Shown here piece after piece: positions 1-16,800 of a stretch of DNA of 64,000 bases. This stretch comes from Litoditis marina (lineage: Eukaryota; Nematoda; Chromadorea; Rhabditida; Rhabditidae): assembly GCA_964036275.1 (NCBI GenBank), contig OZ038434.1:17969879-18033878 (forward strand). The letters are read 5' to 3'. The notes beneath the pieces are model-generated. The model worked only from the letters and a program-made list of their open reading frames with translations. It ran no database searches and had not been told where the DNA came from. Position 1 is the stretch's first letter. Every line of letters starts with the position of its first letter. Both the position numbers and the translations under genes were made by a program.

Positions 1-312
1 TCAGTATGTGTCCCAGATTACAGTTGTCATAATTTCTTCATGGCGCCATTTGGCATACGAATCGGCGCAACTAAACACCACCTTATCTCACATTTGCATC
101 TTTATTTTTGAAAACGAACAGTTTGGAAAAGTTGTTGTTTCTAGGTGCTAGGGAACATCTGTTAATAGTAAATATTGCCTTTTGTTCATTGTTCAGGTTC
201 TTACAGTTCTGTTATTGTGTGGAATAGTTTGGTGTATCTCACCTATTATTCGCTGTTACACGTATAGGATCTCCTAGGAATAATGTATGTGTCACTGTAA
301 CCCTACCTCTTT
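1..312. other. Unannotated flank
   Basis: AT-rich non-coding DNA. I see no open frame with family resemblance, no tandem repeat and no RNA gene. It ends at the TIR element beginning at about 313. Confidence 0.5.
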
Positions 313-914
313 CTTAGGCTGCGTTCACACTTCGCGCCTCCAACTCGAGCCGCTGCATCTGGATGCAGCGGCCAAAAATAGCAAAGGCTGCATTTCAGTC
401 AAAAGCCGCTGCATCTGGATCTGAAAGCTGAGAGCCGCTGCTTCTTGCTGTCGAGAAGTATGAACCTACTTGGAGGCCGTTACGATTTTCTCAAACTTGA
501 CCAAAATTCAAACATATAATTTTGTTTAATTTCAGGTTTCAGGTCTATACGCAAACCGTGCCATTGCGTACTGTTATGCTACAGGATCTGGCCCCTATTG
601 GGTCAGAGCCTGAACACACCTAGGGTCCACGCGGTGTAGCGGTATTTTATAGATAATAGTTTTAATTATAGCCTGGACCCAACCTCGAATATTATAACAC
701 AAAAGGCAGGGGCTGTAACCCTGGACTGCCCTTCCCTGAGCAAAACAGAACACTAGTTAAGTATAGTAGTTCATATAGGCAAGTTAAGTTAAACATAAAA
801 CAACACATTATTAAATATACCTGACATTTATAATAGGATCCAACCAAGAGAGATCCCAAAGAGACGAACCTCTCAGGGCCGGTACAGGGAAGGGGAGCTA
901 CGCATTTGACCCCG

Positions 915-953
915 CCTCTCGCACTGATAGGACGTATGGTCCTAACAGGGCGA
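915..953. repeat. Imperfect hairpin inside the TIR element
   Basis: CTCTCGCACTGATAGGAC is followed after a few bases by an arm whose reverse complement is CTCTCGCCCTGTTAGGAC, giving 16 of 18 matches. It lies in the interior of the TIR element. Function unknown. Confidence 0.5.
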
Positions 954-1044
954 GAGCGCAGGTTCATGACAGTACGCGTGTCCTATCGCTCTGGCGCGGA
1001 AAGAAGATGCAATTCTATTTTCGCCTTGTGTATACTTCAAATGA

Positions 1045-1065
1045 CTAGACGCCTGCGGCGTCTAG
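1045..1065. repeat. Perfect 9-bp hairpin
   Basis: CTAGACGCC, loop TGC, GGCGTCTAG. The arms are perfectly complementary. It lies inside the TIR element; no function is evident. Confidence 0.6.
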
Positions 1066-1863
1066 CAGTTATACATGTTGTAGATCACAAAATTTGCTAT
1101 AGAATGATACCAAACACGACTATATTGTATTTAATCAAACAATTTCATTTTCCTGCGTGCCATTGAATGAATGCGATATTTACGCCTGTCGACGTATTTT
1201 TTGCTTTCACTGCGTGCAAACGGCCTGTCGAACAATTTTACGCAATCTAGACGCTTGCCAACGTACAATGTTCATTTTACGGCATGCCTAAGACCTGCCA
1301 AAAAAACTGTCGCGCGCGCTTTTCTCGTAATTTTGAATAGTATTTGACGTTATCAGATACTACTACACTCGTACGCTAAATTTGGTACGATTTCATCCAC
1401 TTTGTAAAAACTGTCGCGTCGCGTGCACGCGCGCGCGATATTTTATTGTGAATTTATGAAAAATAATAGCTCTGACGGTTGCACACCGGTATTTCCACTA
1501 TAAAATTGCTGCTCACTGATGATATTGTTCCAAACACCTGACAGAACTTTATTAAAAATGCACAATGGGAACAGAACAACAAATAAACTCAAGTTACAAA
1601 GAAAATGCAAGCACGGAAGTGGCCGCTGCCTTTGATTGCAAGCAAAGGCAGCGGCTTCTTGAGTTGGATGCAAAAATATCCCAAACCGGCGGCAAAAGTG
1701 AGCGGCCGCTGCAAAATAAGTCTGAACCTCCTAAATGCACCTGGGTGCACGAGCCGCCGCACCTGGATGCGGCGGCTCAATCGATAATCATGTTTTTAGC
1801 AGGCGAGCCCCCAGGTTGCGAGGCCGCTGCATCTGGGTGCACGTAGTGTGAACGCAGCCTAAG

Positions 1864-2859
1864 GCTTAGAAATTTAGTAGACCTCCTACTGGACTGTAAC
1901 ACAATCCTGTAGTACAATGTATCTATCTCTTGTGTATTTGCTTTAATGGCGGAAGGATATTAGTCAAATGAAATTTGTGGTTGTTAGTTGTCACGTGAAA
2001 TACTTGGTTGGCTCCAATTCAATATCTTGTCTGATCTGATTATGTTAGATATGATGTATTTGTGGCTGGATAGCGAATAAGAAAATCCATTTCTCTGTAA
2101 TATTTTATACAAAACAACACTCGTTTATCTGCCAGCTGTTTGTCAGTTCGTGCTACACAATTCCAACTTGGAACTATTGTTTAACTATGTATTTGTTTGT
2201 AGATCACCAACAATGGATGTGGCGCCGAGTTCTAGTGAGAACACTGAGCCAGTGCTGCTGGGAGAGGCGACCAGGGTGACGGAGAACGGGAATCTGCGAA
2301 TATCGATTAGATGCAAGGCGAAGGGGAGATTCTCGACCAGCTGGTACCGAAACGGCGTGTTGGTCAGTTGACTTATTTGTAAAATACAATAACTTTATCC
2401 TTTATTGTTTTGAGCTTGTTGTAACATACCCACCGCCTTAGTATTCGATAGGTTGGGGGCGGCATGTGGTCCGATAACGGTGACAACAGGTCCGGAAAAG
2501 GGAATCATCAATTCATAAGCTCTATGGACAATTGACTTTGAAAACATCGAAATGTTCATTCTGTTGGAATAAATGAACCGAAAATAATCTAAATCGCAGC
2601 TATCTGATGCCCTGGTGTCATAGTGAAATTCTAATTGGACCCCTGTATTACCCTTCGGCAATTTCTGAAATATCATGCGGGCTTCGTGAACCATTGTGCA
2701 ACATTTGTATTGTTCTCATTTAGCAGAGTACTTCTACTACAGTATCACAGCAATTCGTATCGTTCACTTTTTGCTGTTATCGAGGTCGAACCAAACACAA
2801 CTCACACATTTGTTGGTTCCCCCACTTTTTACTAATAAATACTAACATCATGTTTTCAG
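1864..2859. other. Region upstream of recognisable SIAH exons
   Basis: Mostly AT-rich non-coding sequence between the TIR element and the first SIAH-like exon. It probably contains the 5' end of the SIAH transcript, but I cannot place a promoter or transcription start. The one exon-like block is at about 2203-2362. The stretch 2400-2850 shows no supported feature. Confidence 0.4.
2203..2362 (+). CDS. Candidate 5' coding exon (uncertain)
   Basis: A GC-richer block is preceded by a pyrimidine-rich acceptor-like stretch ending TTTGTAG (about 2202) and followed by a donor-like GTCAGT at 2363. An ATG at 2213 opens 50 codons rich in Ser, Glu and Arg (begins MDVAPSSSENTEP) up to that donor. SIAH N-termini are variable, so homology cannot confirm it. 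Joined directly to the exon at 2860 the frame meets a stop at once, so either an indel intervenes or this is not a SIAH coding exon. Alternatives are 5' UTR or part of another transcript. Confidence 0.3.
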
Positions 2860-8118
<5,259 letters not shown>

Positions 8119-8460
8119 AGATGATGTCAGACTATCCGGCAAATTCTCTCATAATCATCCCAATCTGTAGGTTCATCCCTTGTTGTTGCGTGATTCCAGA
8201 TGTTTCATCAGGTTTCTGTTGGATCTTGGAATAGTATTGCATAATTGTAATAATCATCTTGATTGTGAACTGAGTTGAAATATAGCCCCCCTCCTCTCCT
8301 CACGACGTTGTACATGTACTTGCTGTATTTAGCCGCTGTGTCGATTTTCCCGGTTTATGCTAATTACAGCTGTATACTAATAGTAAATTGTGTAGTCTCG
8401 TGAAACGTGTAAACACAGCAGAATTCTAGTAAGTGCAAAATAAAGTGCACGCTAGCTGAT
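8119..8460 (+). other. Probable SIAH 3' UTR
   Basis: The stretch from the stop codon to just past the first AATAAA on the + strand. It has no coding signal. The end point is inferred from the poly(A) signal only. Confidence 0.45.
8439..8444 (+). promoter_or_regulatory. Candidate poly(A) signal for SIAH
   Basis: First canonical AATAAA after the SIAH stop, about 320 bp downstream, followed within 40 bp by T/G-richer sequence. A plausible cleavage site would lie about 8455-8475. Confidence 0.5.
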
Positions 8461-10355
8461 GTTCAATTACGTTCAACGCGACTATTTCATTTGCTTTTAG
8501 TGTGGATCCAAACCCATTTAGGGTTGTATATTTTTATTACCTTCACACCATCCATAAGTCACGTCCATCTCTCGTATGTATGATTTCTCTCTGCCAAGTC
8601 TATTCAGTCACGTTCACGTATCATGATGTTCAACACCCACGTGTTTTCGTCGGGGTCTAGAAGTCTGTCTCTTTTCACCTCGTACCCTCCTCGTTTCCAA
8701 TACTCTCTCGTCTCACGCAAACCACGTGAGAGCACGTCAATTGTGGAGAGTAACTGGTGGAGTGGGGCATTTATTGTTCTGTTTTTCATGTCTGAGCAGT
8801 TGGTTGTTGACCCTGGACCCATTTAAAGGTCTGCTAGTCCTATCTTGTCAAGCACTTTCGTTTTTGAATCAAAGCCAATCTCTGTTTTTCAGCTGTGTTA
8901 GGTGTTTCTGGTATGGCGGTAGCTATTGAATTTTCTTCCTTTTGTGTGCAGCTTTGGTTAGCCAGGATGTCAACTTTACCGTTATTAGTTGATTGAGGAA
9001 TAGCGATTGATTGTATATCAAGTCAAAGTATCAATACTTTTTTATATTGCAACTTTTTTGTTATCAATTTTATCTAGTTTTCATGTCTTTGTCTAGTTCT
9101 TCGTACAATGTGCATCAGTTCGCCAAAAGTTTGTAAAATAGTTTCTCATCGTGATCTGATTATGACTTTGCCTACATTCATTTTCAAGTTTTGGATTTTT
9201 TGCAGTTGGCAGCTATATTATAATGCAGCTTAAACCTAATTAGGATAATGTGGGTAAGTTCATGATCGCATCAGTTTGTATTCCTCGTCGGCGTTGCCTT
9301 TTCTGTTTCTTGTTATAGTGAAATGGGTAGAAGTGAGCTATCTGTGGTCATTTAGCTGTTTGCATGTCAATTTCTGTTGTATATAGATGTGTATTGTCTA
9401 GTTGCACCGTATATAAAGAGTTCACATCAACATCATGTTTATTCTTTTTATTTTCATACTGTATTTCACAGGAGATGTAACAAAAATACTTCATTTGAAG
9501 CTTTTGATTTGTGATTTCCGATCAGTCACAGTCACCTTTTCTCAGTCACATCGTAGCCAGAGCAAGGTAGAAGCCCTCTTGAATGCAGACACAAATGTAT
9601 ACAGTATACTCGTTGTTTATGAATGTTGAACAAGAAAATCCATCCTAATTTTAAATTAGTATCTTTGTAATGATAGCACAAGGGGAGACATACCTACGCA
9701 GATACTGTGATTTTGATACAACCTGATGTATACCAGTTCAAGTTCCATCCGTTTCAAACGGAAAACATTGTGCTGTGTTCAAGACCAAACTACAACTTGA
9801 ATTGGACTGTGTTTTATAGGCCAGTACAGTTCTTCTTCGTGTTAAAGTTATCACATCTCAGAAAAAGTGCAAGTCAAACTAAGAACCGAAAATTCATATT
9901 TTTCCGCCTGATGTCCGGCTCAAACCGATAAATCTGTTCGTATTCAGCTGATTTTCCTTGAAGTGACAGTCGTCTTTCGTTGAGGCAATGAAAGGGAAAT
10001 GAGTTGGGATGTTTATAGACAGCTAATAAATGATCTTCCAGCCAGCCTCTCCCCTATCATTCATCAAACATGACGAAGGCCACAAAAAGTGTCACAGAAT
10101 AAGACGAGCCGGATAATTTAGTCATGATTCTCGAATTGTAACGGAAAACGACAAGTTTTCGACAGTTTCGACACAATCGAAAACTTTTCCAAGTTTTTAA
10201 AAATTCTGAATATAACATTTTAGAGAGACTTGCGGGGACTGCAGCCCGATTTTTTTATTTTTTCAAAAATGTGTTGTGTATTTTGATGATTTGTTCGCGA
10301 CAGCATATCCGAACCCTATTCTCCTTATCGTCCCAGAAAATCTTATTCCAAATCC
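8461..10355. other. Intergenic DNA between SIAH and the satellite
   Basis: AT-rich, with only short unrelated open frames (67-74 codons). No homology, RNA gene or transposon ends were recognised. A 10-bp hairpin at 10153-10186 is the only structure noted. The satellite begins abruptly at about 10356. Confidence 0.5.
10153..10186. repeat. Short hairpin near the satellite edge
   Basis: AAGTTTTCGA and TCGAAAACTT are perfect complements across a 14-nt loop, about 170 bp before the satellite starts. Could be chance in AT-rich DNA. Confidence 0.4.
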
Positions 10356-11483
10356 TTCAGTTTTCTGTATTTGTGGTGTTGAGAATATAGAGATGTCTTG
10401 AGGTTTCTGCGGATTTCGGATGCGATACGTCGGTCAGTACACGCACGCGAGGGTGAAATAGAGTTTTCTAAACATGAACGAATTACTGTAGTGAACTGAT
10501 GCTCTGGAACCTTCTCTAACAATACTTTTATTCAGTTTTCTGTATTTGTGGTGTTGAGAATATAGAGATGTCTTGAGGTTTCTGCGGAGTTCGGATGCGA
10601 TACGTCGGTCAGTACACGCACGCGAGGGTGAAATAGAGTTGTCTAGACATGAACGGATTACTGTAGTGAACTGATGATCTGGAACCTTGTCTAACAATAC
10701 TTTTATTCAGTTTTCTGTATTTGTGGTGTTGAGAATATAGAGATGTCTTGAGGTTTCTGCGGAGTTCGGATGCGATACGTCGGTCAGTACACGCACGCGA
10801 GGGTGAAATAGAGTTGTCTAGACATGAACGAATTACTGTAGTGAACTGATGCTCTGGAACCTTCTCTAACAATACTTTTATTCAGTTTTCTGTATTTGTG
10901 GTGTTGAGAATATAGAGATGTCTTGAGGTTTCTGCGGATTTCGGATGCGATACGTCGGTCAGTACACGCACGCGAGGGTGAAATAGAGTTTTCTAAACAT
11001 GAACGAATTACTGTAGTGAACTGATGCTCTGGAACCTTCTCTAACAATACTTTTATTCAGTTTTCTGTATTTGTGGTGTTGAGAATATAGAGATGTCTTG
11101 AGGTTTCTGCGGAGTTCGGATGCGATACGTCGGTCAGTACACGCACGCGAGGGTGAAATAGAGTTGTCTTAACATGAACAAATTACTGTAGTGAACTGAT
11201 GCTCTGGAACCTTCTCTAACAATACTTTTATTCAGTTTTCTGTAATTGTGGTGTTGAGAATATAGAGTTGTCTTGAGGTTTCTGCGGATTTCGGATGCGA
11301 TACGTCGGTCAGTACACGCACGCGAGAGTGAAATAGAGTTGTCTTAACATGAACGAATTACTGTAGTGAACTGATGCTCTGGAACCTTCTCTAACAATAC
11401 TTTTATTCAGTTTTCTGTATTTGTGGTGTTGAGAATATAGAGATGTCTTGAGGTTTCTGCGAATTTCGGATGCGATATGTCGA

Positions 11484-13583
11484 TCAGTACACGCACGTGA
11501 GGGTGAAATAGAGTTGTCTAAACATGAACGAATTACTGTAGTGAACTGATGCTCTGGAACCTGCTCTAACAATACTTTTATTCAGTTTGCTGTATTTGTG
11601 GTGTTGAGAATATAAAGATGTCTTGAGGTTTCTGCGGATTTCGGATGCGATTCGTCGGTCAGTACACGCACGCGAGGGTGAAATAGAGTTTTCTAAACAT
11701 GAACGAATTACTGTAGTGAACTGATGCTCTGGAACCTTCTCTAACAATACTTTTATTCAGTTTTCTGTATTTGTGGTGTTGAGAATATAGAGATGTCTTG
11801 AGGTTTCTGCGGATTTCGGATGCGATACGTCGGTCAGTACACGCACGCGAGGGTGAAATAGAGTTTTCTAAACATGAACGAATTACTGTAGTGAACTGAT
11901 GCTCTGGAACCTTCTCTAACAATACTTTTATTCAGTTTTCTGTATTTGTGGTGTTGAGAATATAGAGATGTCTTGAGGTTTCTGCGGAGTTCGGATGCGA
12001 TACGTCGGTCAGTACACGCACGCGAGGGTGAAATAGAGTTGTCTAGACATGAACGAATTACTGTAGTGAACTGATGATCTGGAACCTTGTCTAACAATAC
12101 TTTTATTCAGTTTTCTGTATTTGTGGTGTTGAGAATATAGAGATGTCTTGAGGTTTCTGCGGAGTTCGGATGCGATACGTCGGTCAGTACACGCACGCGA
12201 GGGTGAAATAGAGTTGTCTTAACATGAACAAATTACTGTAGTGAACTGATGCTCTGGAACCTTCTCTAACAATACTTTTATTCAGTTTTCTGTATTTGTG
12301 GTGTTGAGAATATAGAGATGTCTTGAGGTTTCTGCGAATTTCGGATGCGATACGTCGGTCAGTACACGCACGTGAGGGTGAAATAGAGTTGTCTAAACAT
12401 GAACGAATTACTGTAGTGAACTGATGCTCTGGAACCTTCTCTAACAATACTTTTATTCAGTTTTCTGTATTTGTGGTGTTGAGAATATAGAGATGTCTTG
12501 AGGTTTCTGCGAAGTTCGGATGCGATACGTCGGTCAGTACACGCACGTGAGGGTGAAATAGAGTTGTCTAAACATGAACGAATTACTGTAGTGAACTGAT
12601 GCTCTGGAACCTGCTCTAACAATACTTTTATTCAGTTTGCTGTATTTGTGGTGTTGAGAATATAAAGATGTCTTGAGGTTTCTGCGGATTTCGGATGCGA
12701 TTCGTCGGTCAGTACACGCACGCGAGGGTGAAATAGAGTTTTCTAAACATGAACGAATTACTGTAGTGAACTGATGCTCTGGAACCTTCTCTAACAATAC
12801 TTTTATTCAGTTTTCTGTATTTGTGGTGTTGAGAATATAGAGATGTCTTGAGGTTTCTGCGGATTTCGGATGCGATACGTCGGTCAGTACACGCACGCGA
12901 GGGTGAAATAGAGTTTTCTAAACATGAACGAATTACTGTAGTGAACTGATGCTCTGGAACCTTCTCTAACAATACTTTTATTCAGTTTTCTGTATTTGTG
13001 GTGTTGAGAATATAGAGATGTCTTGAGGTTTCTGCGGAGTTCGGATGCGATACGTCGGTCAGTACACGCACGCGAGGGTGAAATAGAGTTGTCTTAACAT
13101 GAACAAATTACTGTAGTGAACTGATGCTCTGGAACCTTCTCTAACAATACTTTTATTCAGTTTTCTGTATTTGTGGTGTTGAGAATATAGAGATGTCTTG
13201 AGGTTTCTGCGGATTTCGGATGCGATACGTCGGTCAGTACACGCACGCGAGGGTGAAATAGAGTTTTCTAAACATGAACGAATTACTGTAGTGAACTGAT
13301 GCTCTGGAACCTTCTCTAACAATACTTTTATTCAGTTTTCTGTATTTGTGGTGTTGAGAATATAGAGATGTCTTGAGGTTTCTGCGGAGTTCGGATGCGA
13401 TACGTCGGTCAGTACACGCACGCGAGGGTGAAATAGAGTTGTCTTAACATGAACAAATTACTGTAGTGAACTGATGCTCTGGAACCTTCTCTAACAATAC
13501 TTTTATTCAGTTTTCTGTATTTGTGGTGTTGAGAATATAGTGATGTCTTGAGGTTTCTGCGGATTTCGGATGCGATACGTCGG
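11484..13583 (-). repeat. Six-unit higher-order repeat (1050 bp), block 1
   Basis: Units marked by CAGTTTGCTG and GGAACCTGCTC at about 11560-11590 recur at about 12610-12640, exactly 1050 bp (six units) later, with matching neighbours. Two tandem copies. Confidence 0.7.
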
Positions 13584-13834
13584 TCAGTACACGCACGCGA
13601 GGGTGAAATAGAGTTTTCTAAACATGAACGAATTACTGTAGTAAACTGATGCTCTGGAACCTTGTCTAACAATACTTTTATTCAGTTTTCTGTATTTGTG
13701 GTGTTGAGAAAATAAAGATGTCGTGAGGTTTCTGCGGTGTTCGGATGCGATAAGTCGGTCAGTACACGCACGTGAGGGTGAAATAGAGTTGTCTAAACAT
13801 AAAGGAATTACTGTAGTGAACTGATGCTCTGGAA

Positions 13835-13850
13835 CCTTGAATATAAAGAT
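13835..13850. repeat. Truncated satellite unit (44-bp deletion)
   Basis: GGAACCTTG joins directly to AATATAAAGATG. The usual intervening TCTAACAATACTTTTATTC...GAG stretch is missing. Unit spacing across this point is 44 bp short of three full periods. Confidence 0.85.
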
Positions 13851-16800
13851 GTCTTGAGGTTTCTGCGGATTTCGGATGCGATACGTCGGTCAGTACACGC
13901 ACGCGAGAGTGAAATAGAGTTGTCTTAACATGAACGAATTACTGTAGTGAACTGATGATCTGGAACCTTGTCTAACAATACTTTTATTCAGTGTTCTGTA
14001 TTTGTGGTAATGAGAAGATAAAGATGTCGTGAGGTTTCTGCGGATTTCGGATGCGATACGTCGGTCAGTACACGCACGTGAGGGTGAAATATAGTTGTCT
14101 AAACATGAACGAATTACTGTAGTGAACTGATGATCTGGAACCTTGTCTAACAATACTTTTATTCAGTTTTCTGTATTTGTGGTGATGAGAAGATAAAGAT
14201 GTCGTGAGGTTTCTACGGTGTTCGGATGCGATACGTCGGTCAGTACACGCACGTGAGGGTGAAATAAAGTTCTAAACATGAACGAATTACTGTAGTGAAC
14301 TTATGCTCTGGAACCTTCTCTAACAATACTTTTATTCAGTTTTCTGTATGTGTGGTGTTGAGAATATAGAGATGTCTTGAGGTTTCTGCGGATTTCGGAT
14401 GCGATACGTCGATCAGTACACGCACGTGAGGGTGAAATAGAGTTGTCTAAACATGAACGAATTACTGTAGTGAACTGATGATCTGGAACCTTGTCTAACA
14501 ATACTTTTATTCAGTTTTCTGTATTTGTGGTGTTGAGAATATAGAGATGTCTTGAGTTTTTTGCGGATTTCGGGTGCGATACGTCGTTCAGTACACGCAC
14601 GCGAGGGTGAAATAGAGTTGTCTTAACATGAACGAATTACTGTAGTGAACTGATGCTCTGAAACCTTCTCTAACAATACTTTTATTCAGTTTTCTGTATT
14701 TGTGGTGTTGAGAATATAGAGATGTCTTGAGGTTTCTGCGAAATTCGGATGCGATACATCAGTCAGTACACGCACGTGAGGGTGAAATAGAGTTGTCTGA
14801 ACATGAACGAATTACTGTTGTGAACTGATGCACTGGAACCTTCTCTAACAATACTTTTATTCAGTTTTCTGTATTTGTGGTGTTGAGAATATAAAGATGT
14901 CTTGAGGTTTCTGCGGATTTCGGATGCGATACGTCAGTCAGTACACGCACGTGAGGGTGAAATAGAGTTGTCTAAACATGAACGAATTACTGTAGTGAAC
15001 TGATGCTCTGGAACCTTCTCTAACAATACTTTTATTCAGTTTTCTGTATTCGTGGTGTTGAGAATATAGAGATGTCTTGAGGTTTCTGCGGATTTCGGAT
15101 GCGATACGTCGGTCAGTACACGCACGTGAGGGTGAAATAGAGTTGTCTAAACATAAACAAATTACTATAGTGAACTGATGATCTGGAACCTTGTCTAACA
15201 ATACTTTTATTCAGTTTTCTGTATTTGTGGTGTTGAGAATATAGAGATGTCTTGAGTTTTTTGCGGATTTCGGGTGCGATACGTCGTTCAGTACACGCAC
15301 GCGAGGGTGAAATAGAGTTGTCTAAACTTGAACGAATTACTGTAGTGAACTGATGATCTGGAACCTTGTCTAACAATACTTTTATTTAGTTTTCTGTATG
15401 TGTGGTGTTGAGAATATAGAGATGTCTTGAGGTTTCTGCGGATTTCGGATGCGATACGTCAGTCAGTACACGCACGCGAGGGTGAAATAGAGTTGTCTAA
15501 ACATGAACGAATTACTGTAGTGAACTGATGATCTGGAACCTTGTCTAACAATACTTTTATTCAGTTTTCTGTATTTGTGGTGTTGAGAATATAGAGATGT
15601 CTTGAGGTTTCTGCGGATTTCGGATGCGATACGTCGATCAGTACACGCACGTGAGGGTGAAATAGAGTTGTCTAAACATGAACGAATTACTGTAGTGAAC
15701 TGATGATCTGGAACCTTGTCTAACAATACTTTTATTCAGTTTTCTGTATTTGTGGTGTTGAGAATATAGAGATGTCTTGAGGTTTCTGCGGATTTCGGAT
15801 GCGATACGTCGGTCAGTACACGCACGCGAGGGTGAAATAGAGTTGTCTAAACATGAACGAATTACTGTAGTGAACTGATAATCTGGAACCTTGTCTAACA
15901 ATACTTTTATTCAGTTTTCTGTATTTGTGGTGTTGAGAATATAGAGATGTCTTGAGGTTTCTGCGGATTTCGGATGCGATACGTCGATCAGTACACGCAC
16001 GTGAGGGTGAAATAGAGTTGTCTAAACATGAACGAATTACTGTAGTGAACTGATGATCTGGAACCTTGTCTAACAATACTTTTATTCAGTTTTCTGTATT
16101 TTTGGTGTTGAGAATATAGAGATGTCTTGAGGTTTCTGCGGATTTCGGATGCGATACGTCGGTCAGTACACGCACGCGAGGGTGAAATAGAGTTGTCTAA
16201 ACATGAACGAATTACTGTAGTGAACTGATGATCTGGAACCTTGTCTAACAATACTTTTATTCAGTTTTCTGTATTTGTGGTGTTGAGAATATAGAGATGT
16301 CTTGAGGTTTCTGCGGATTTCGGATGCGATACGTCGATCAGTACACGCACGTGAGGGTGAAATAGAGTTGTCTAAACATGAACGAATTACTGTAGTGAAC
16401 TGATGATCTGGAACCTTGTCTAACAATACTTTTATTCAGTTTTCTGTATTTGTGGTGTTGAGAATATAGAGATGTCTTGAGGTTTCTGCGGATTCCGGAT
16501 GCGATACGTCGATCAGTACACGCACGCGAGGGTGAAATAGAGTTGTCTAAACATGAACGAATTACTGTGGTGAACTGATGATCTGGAACCTTGTCTAACA
16601 ATACTTTTATTCAGTTTTCTGTATTTGTGGTGTTGAGAATATAGAGATGTCTTGAGTTTTTTGCGGATTTCGGGTGCGATACGTCGTTCAGTACACGCAC
16701 GTGAGGGTGAAATAGAGTTGTCTAAACATGAACGAATTACTGTAGTGAACTGATGATCTGGAACCTTCTCTAACAATACTTTTATTCAGTTTTCTGTATT

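Larger units (their letters stand above)
313..1863. mobile_element. TIR DNA transposon, non-autonomous (about 1.54 kb)
   Basis: The left end reads GGCTGCGTTCACACT at 317-331 and the right end carries its exact reverse complement at 1845-1859. Both termini are bordered by TA (315-316 and 1860-1861), and the symmetry extends outward as CTTA...TAAG, so the target duplication is probably TA. Weaker inverted similarity continues inward, including GATGCAGCGGCC. GCCGCTGC-type motifs, several arranged as hairpins (for example about 350-373, 1622-1654 and 1753-1777), occur only in the outer about 130 bp on the left and about 240 bp on the right, resembling subterminal transposase-binding sites. No transposase-length open frame lies inside, so it is non-autonomous or deleted. 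I did not assign a superfamily. Confidence 0.75.

Noticed and set aside
2395..2694. 99-codon minus-strand open frame
   Set aside because: No homology, no codon or splice support, upstream of SIAH. Length is compatible with chance.
8604..8929. Overlapping short frames downstream of SIAH
   Set aside because: 67-72 codons on both strands with no family resemblance; consistent with non-coding DNA.
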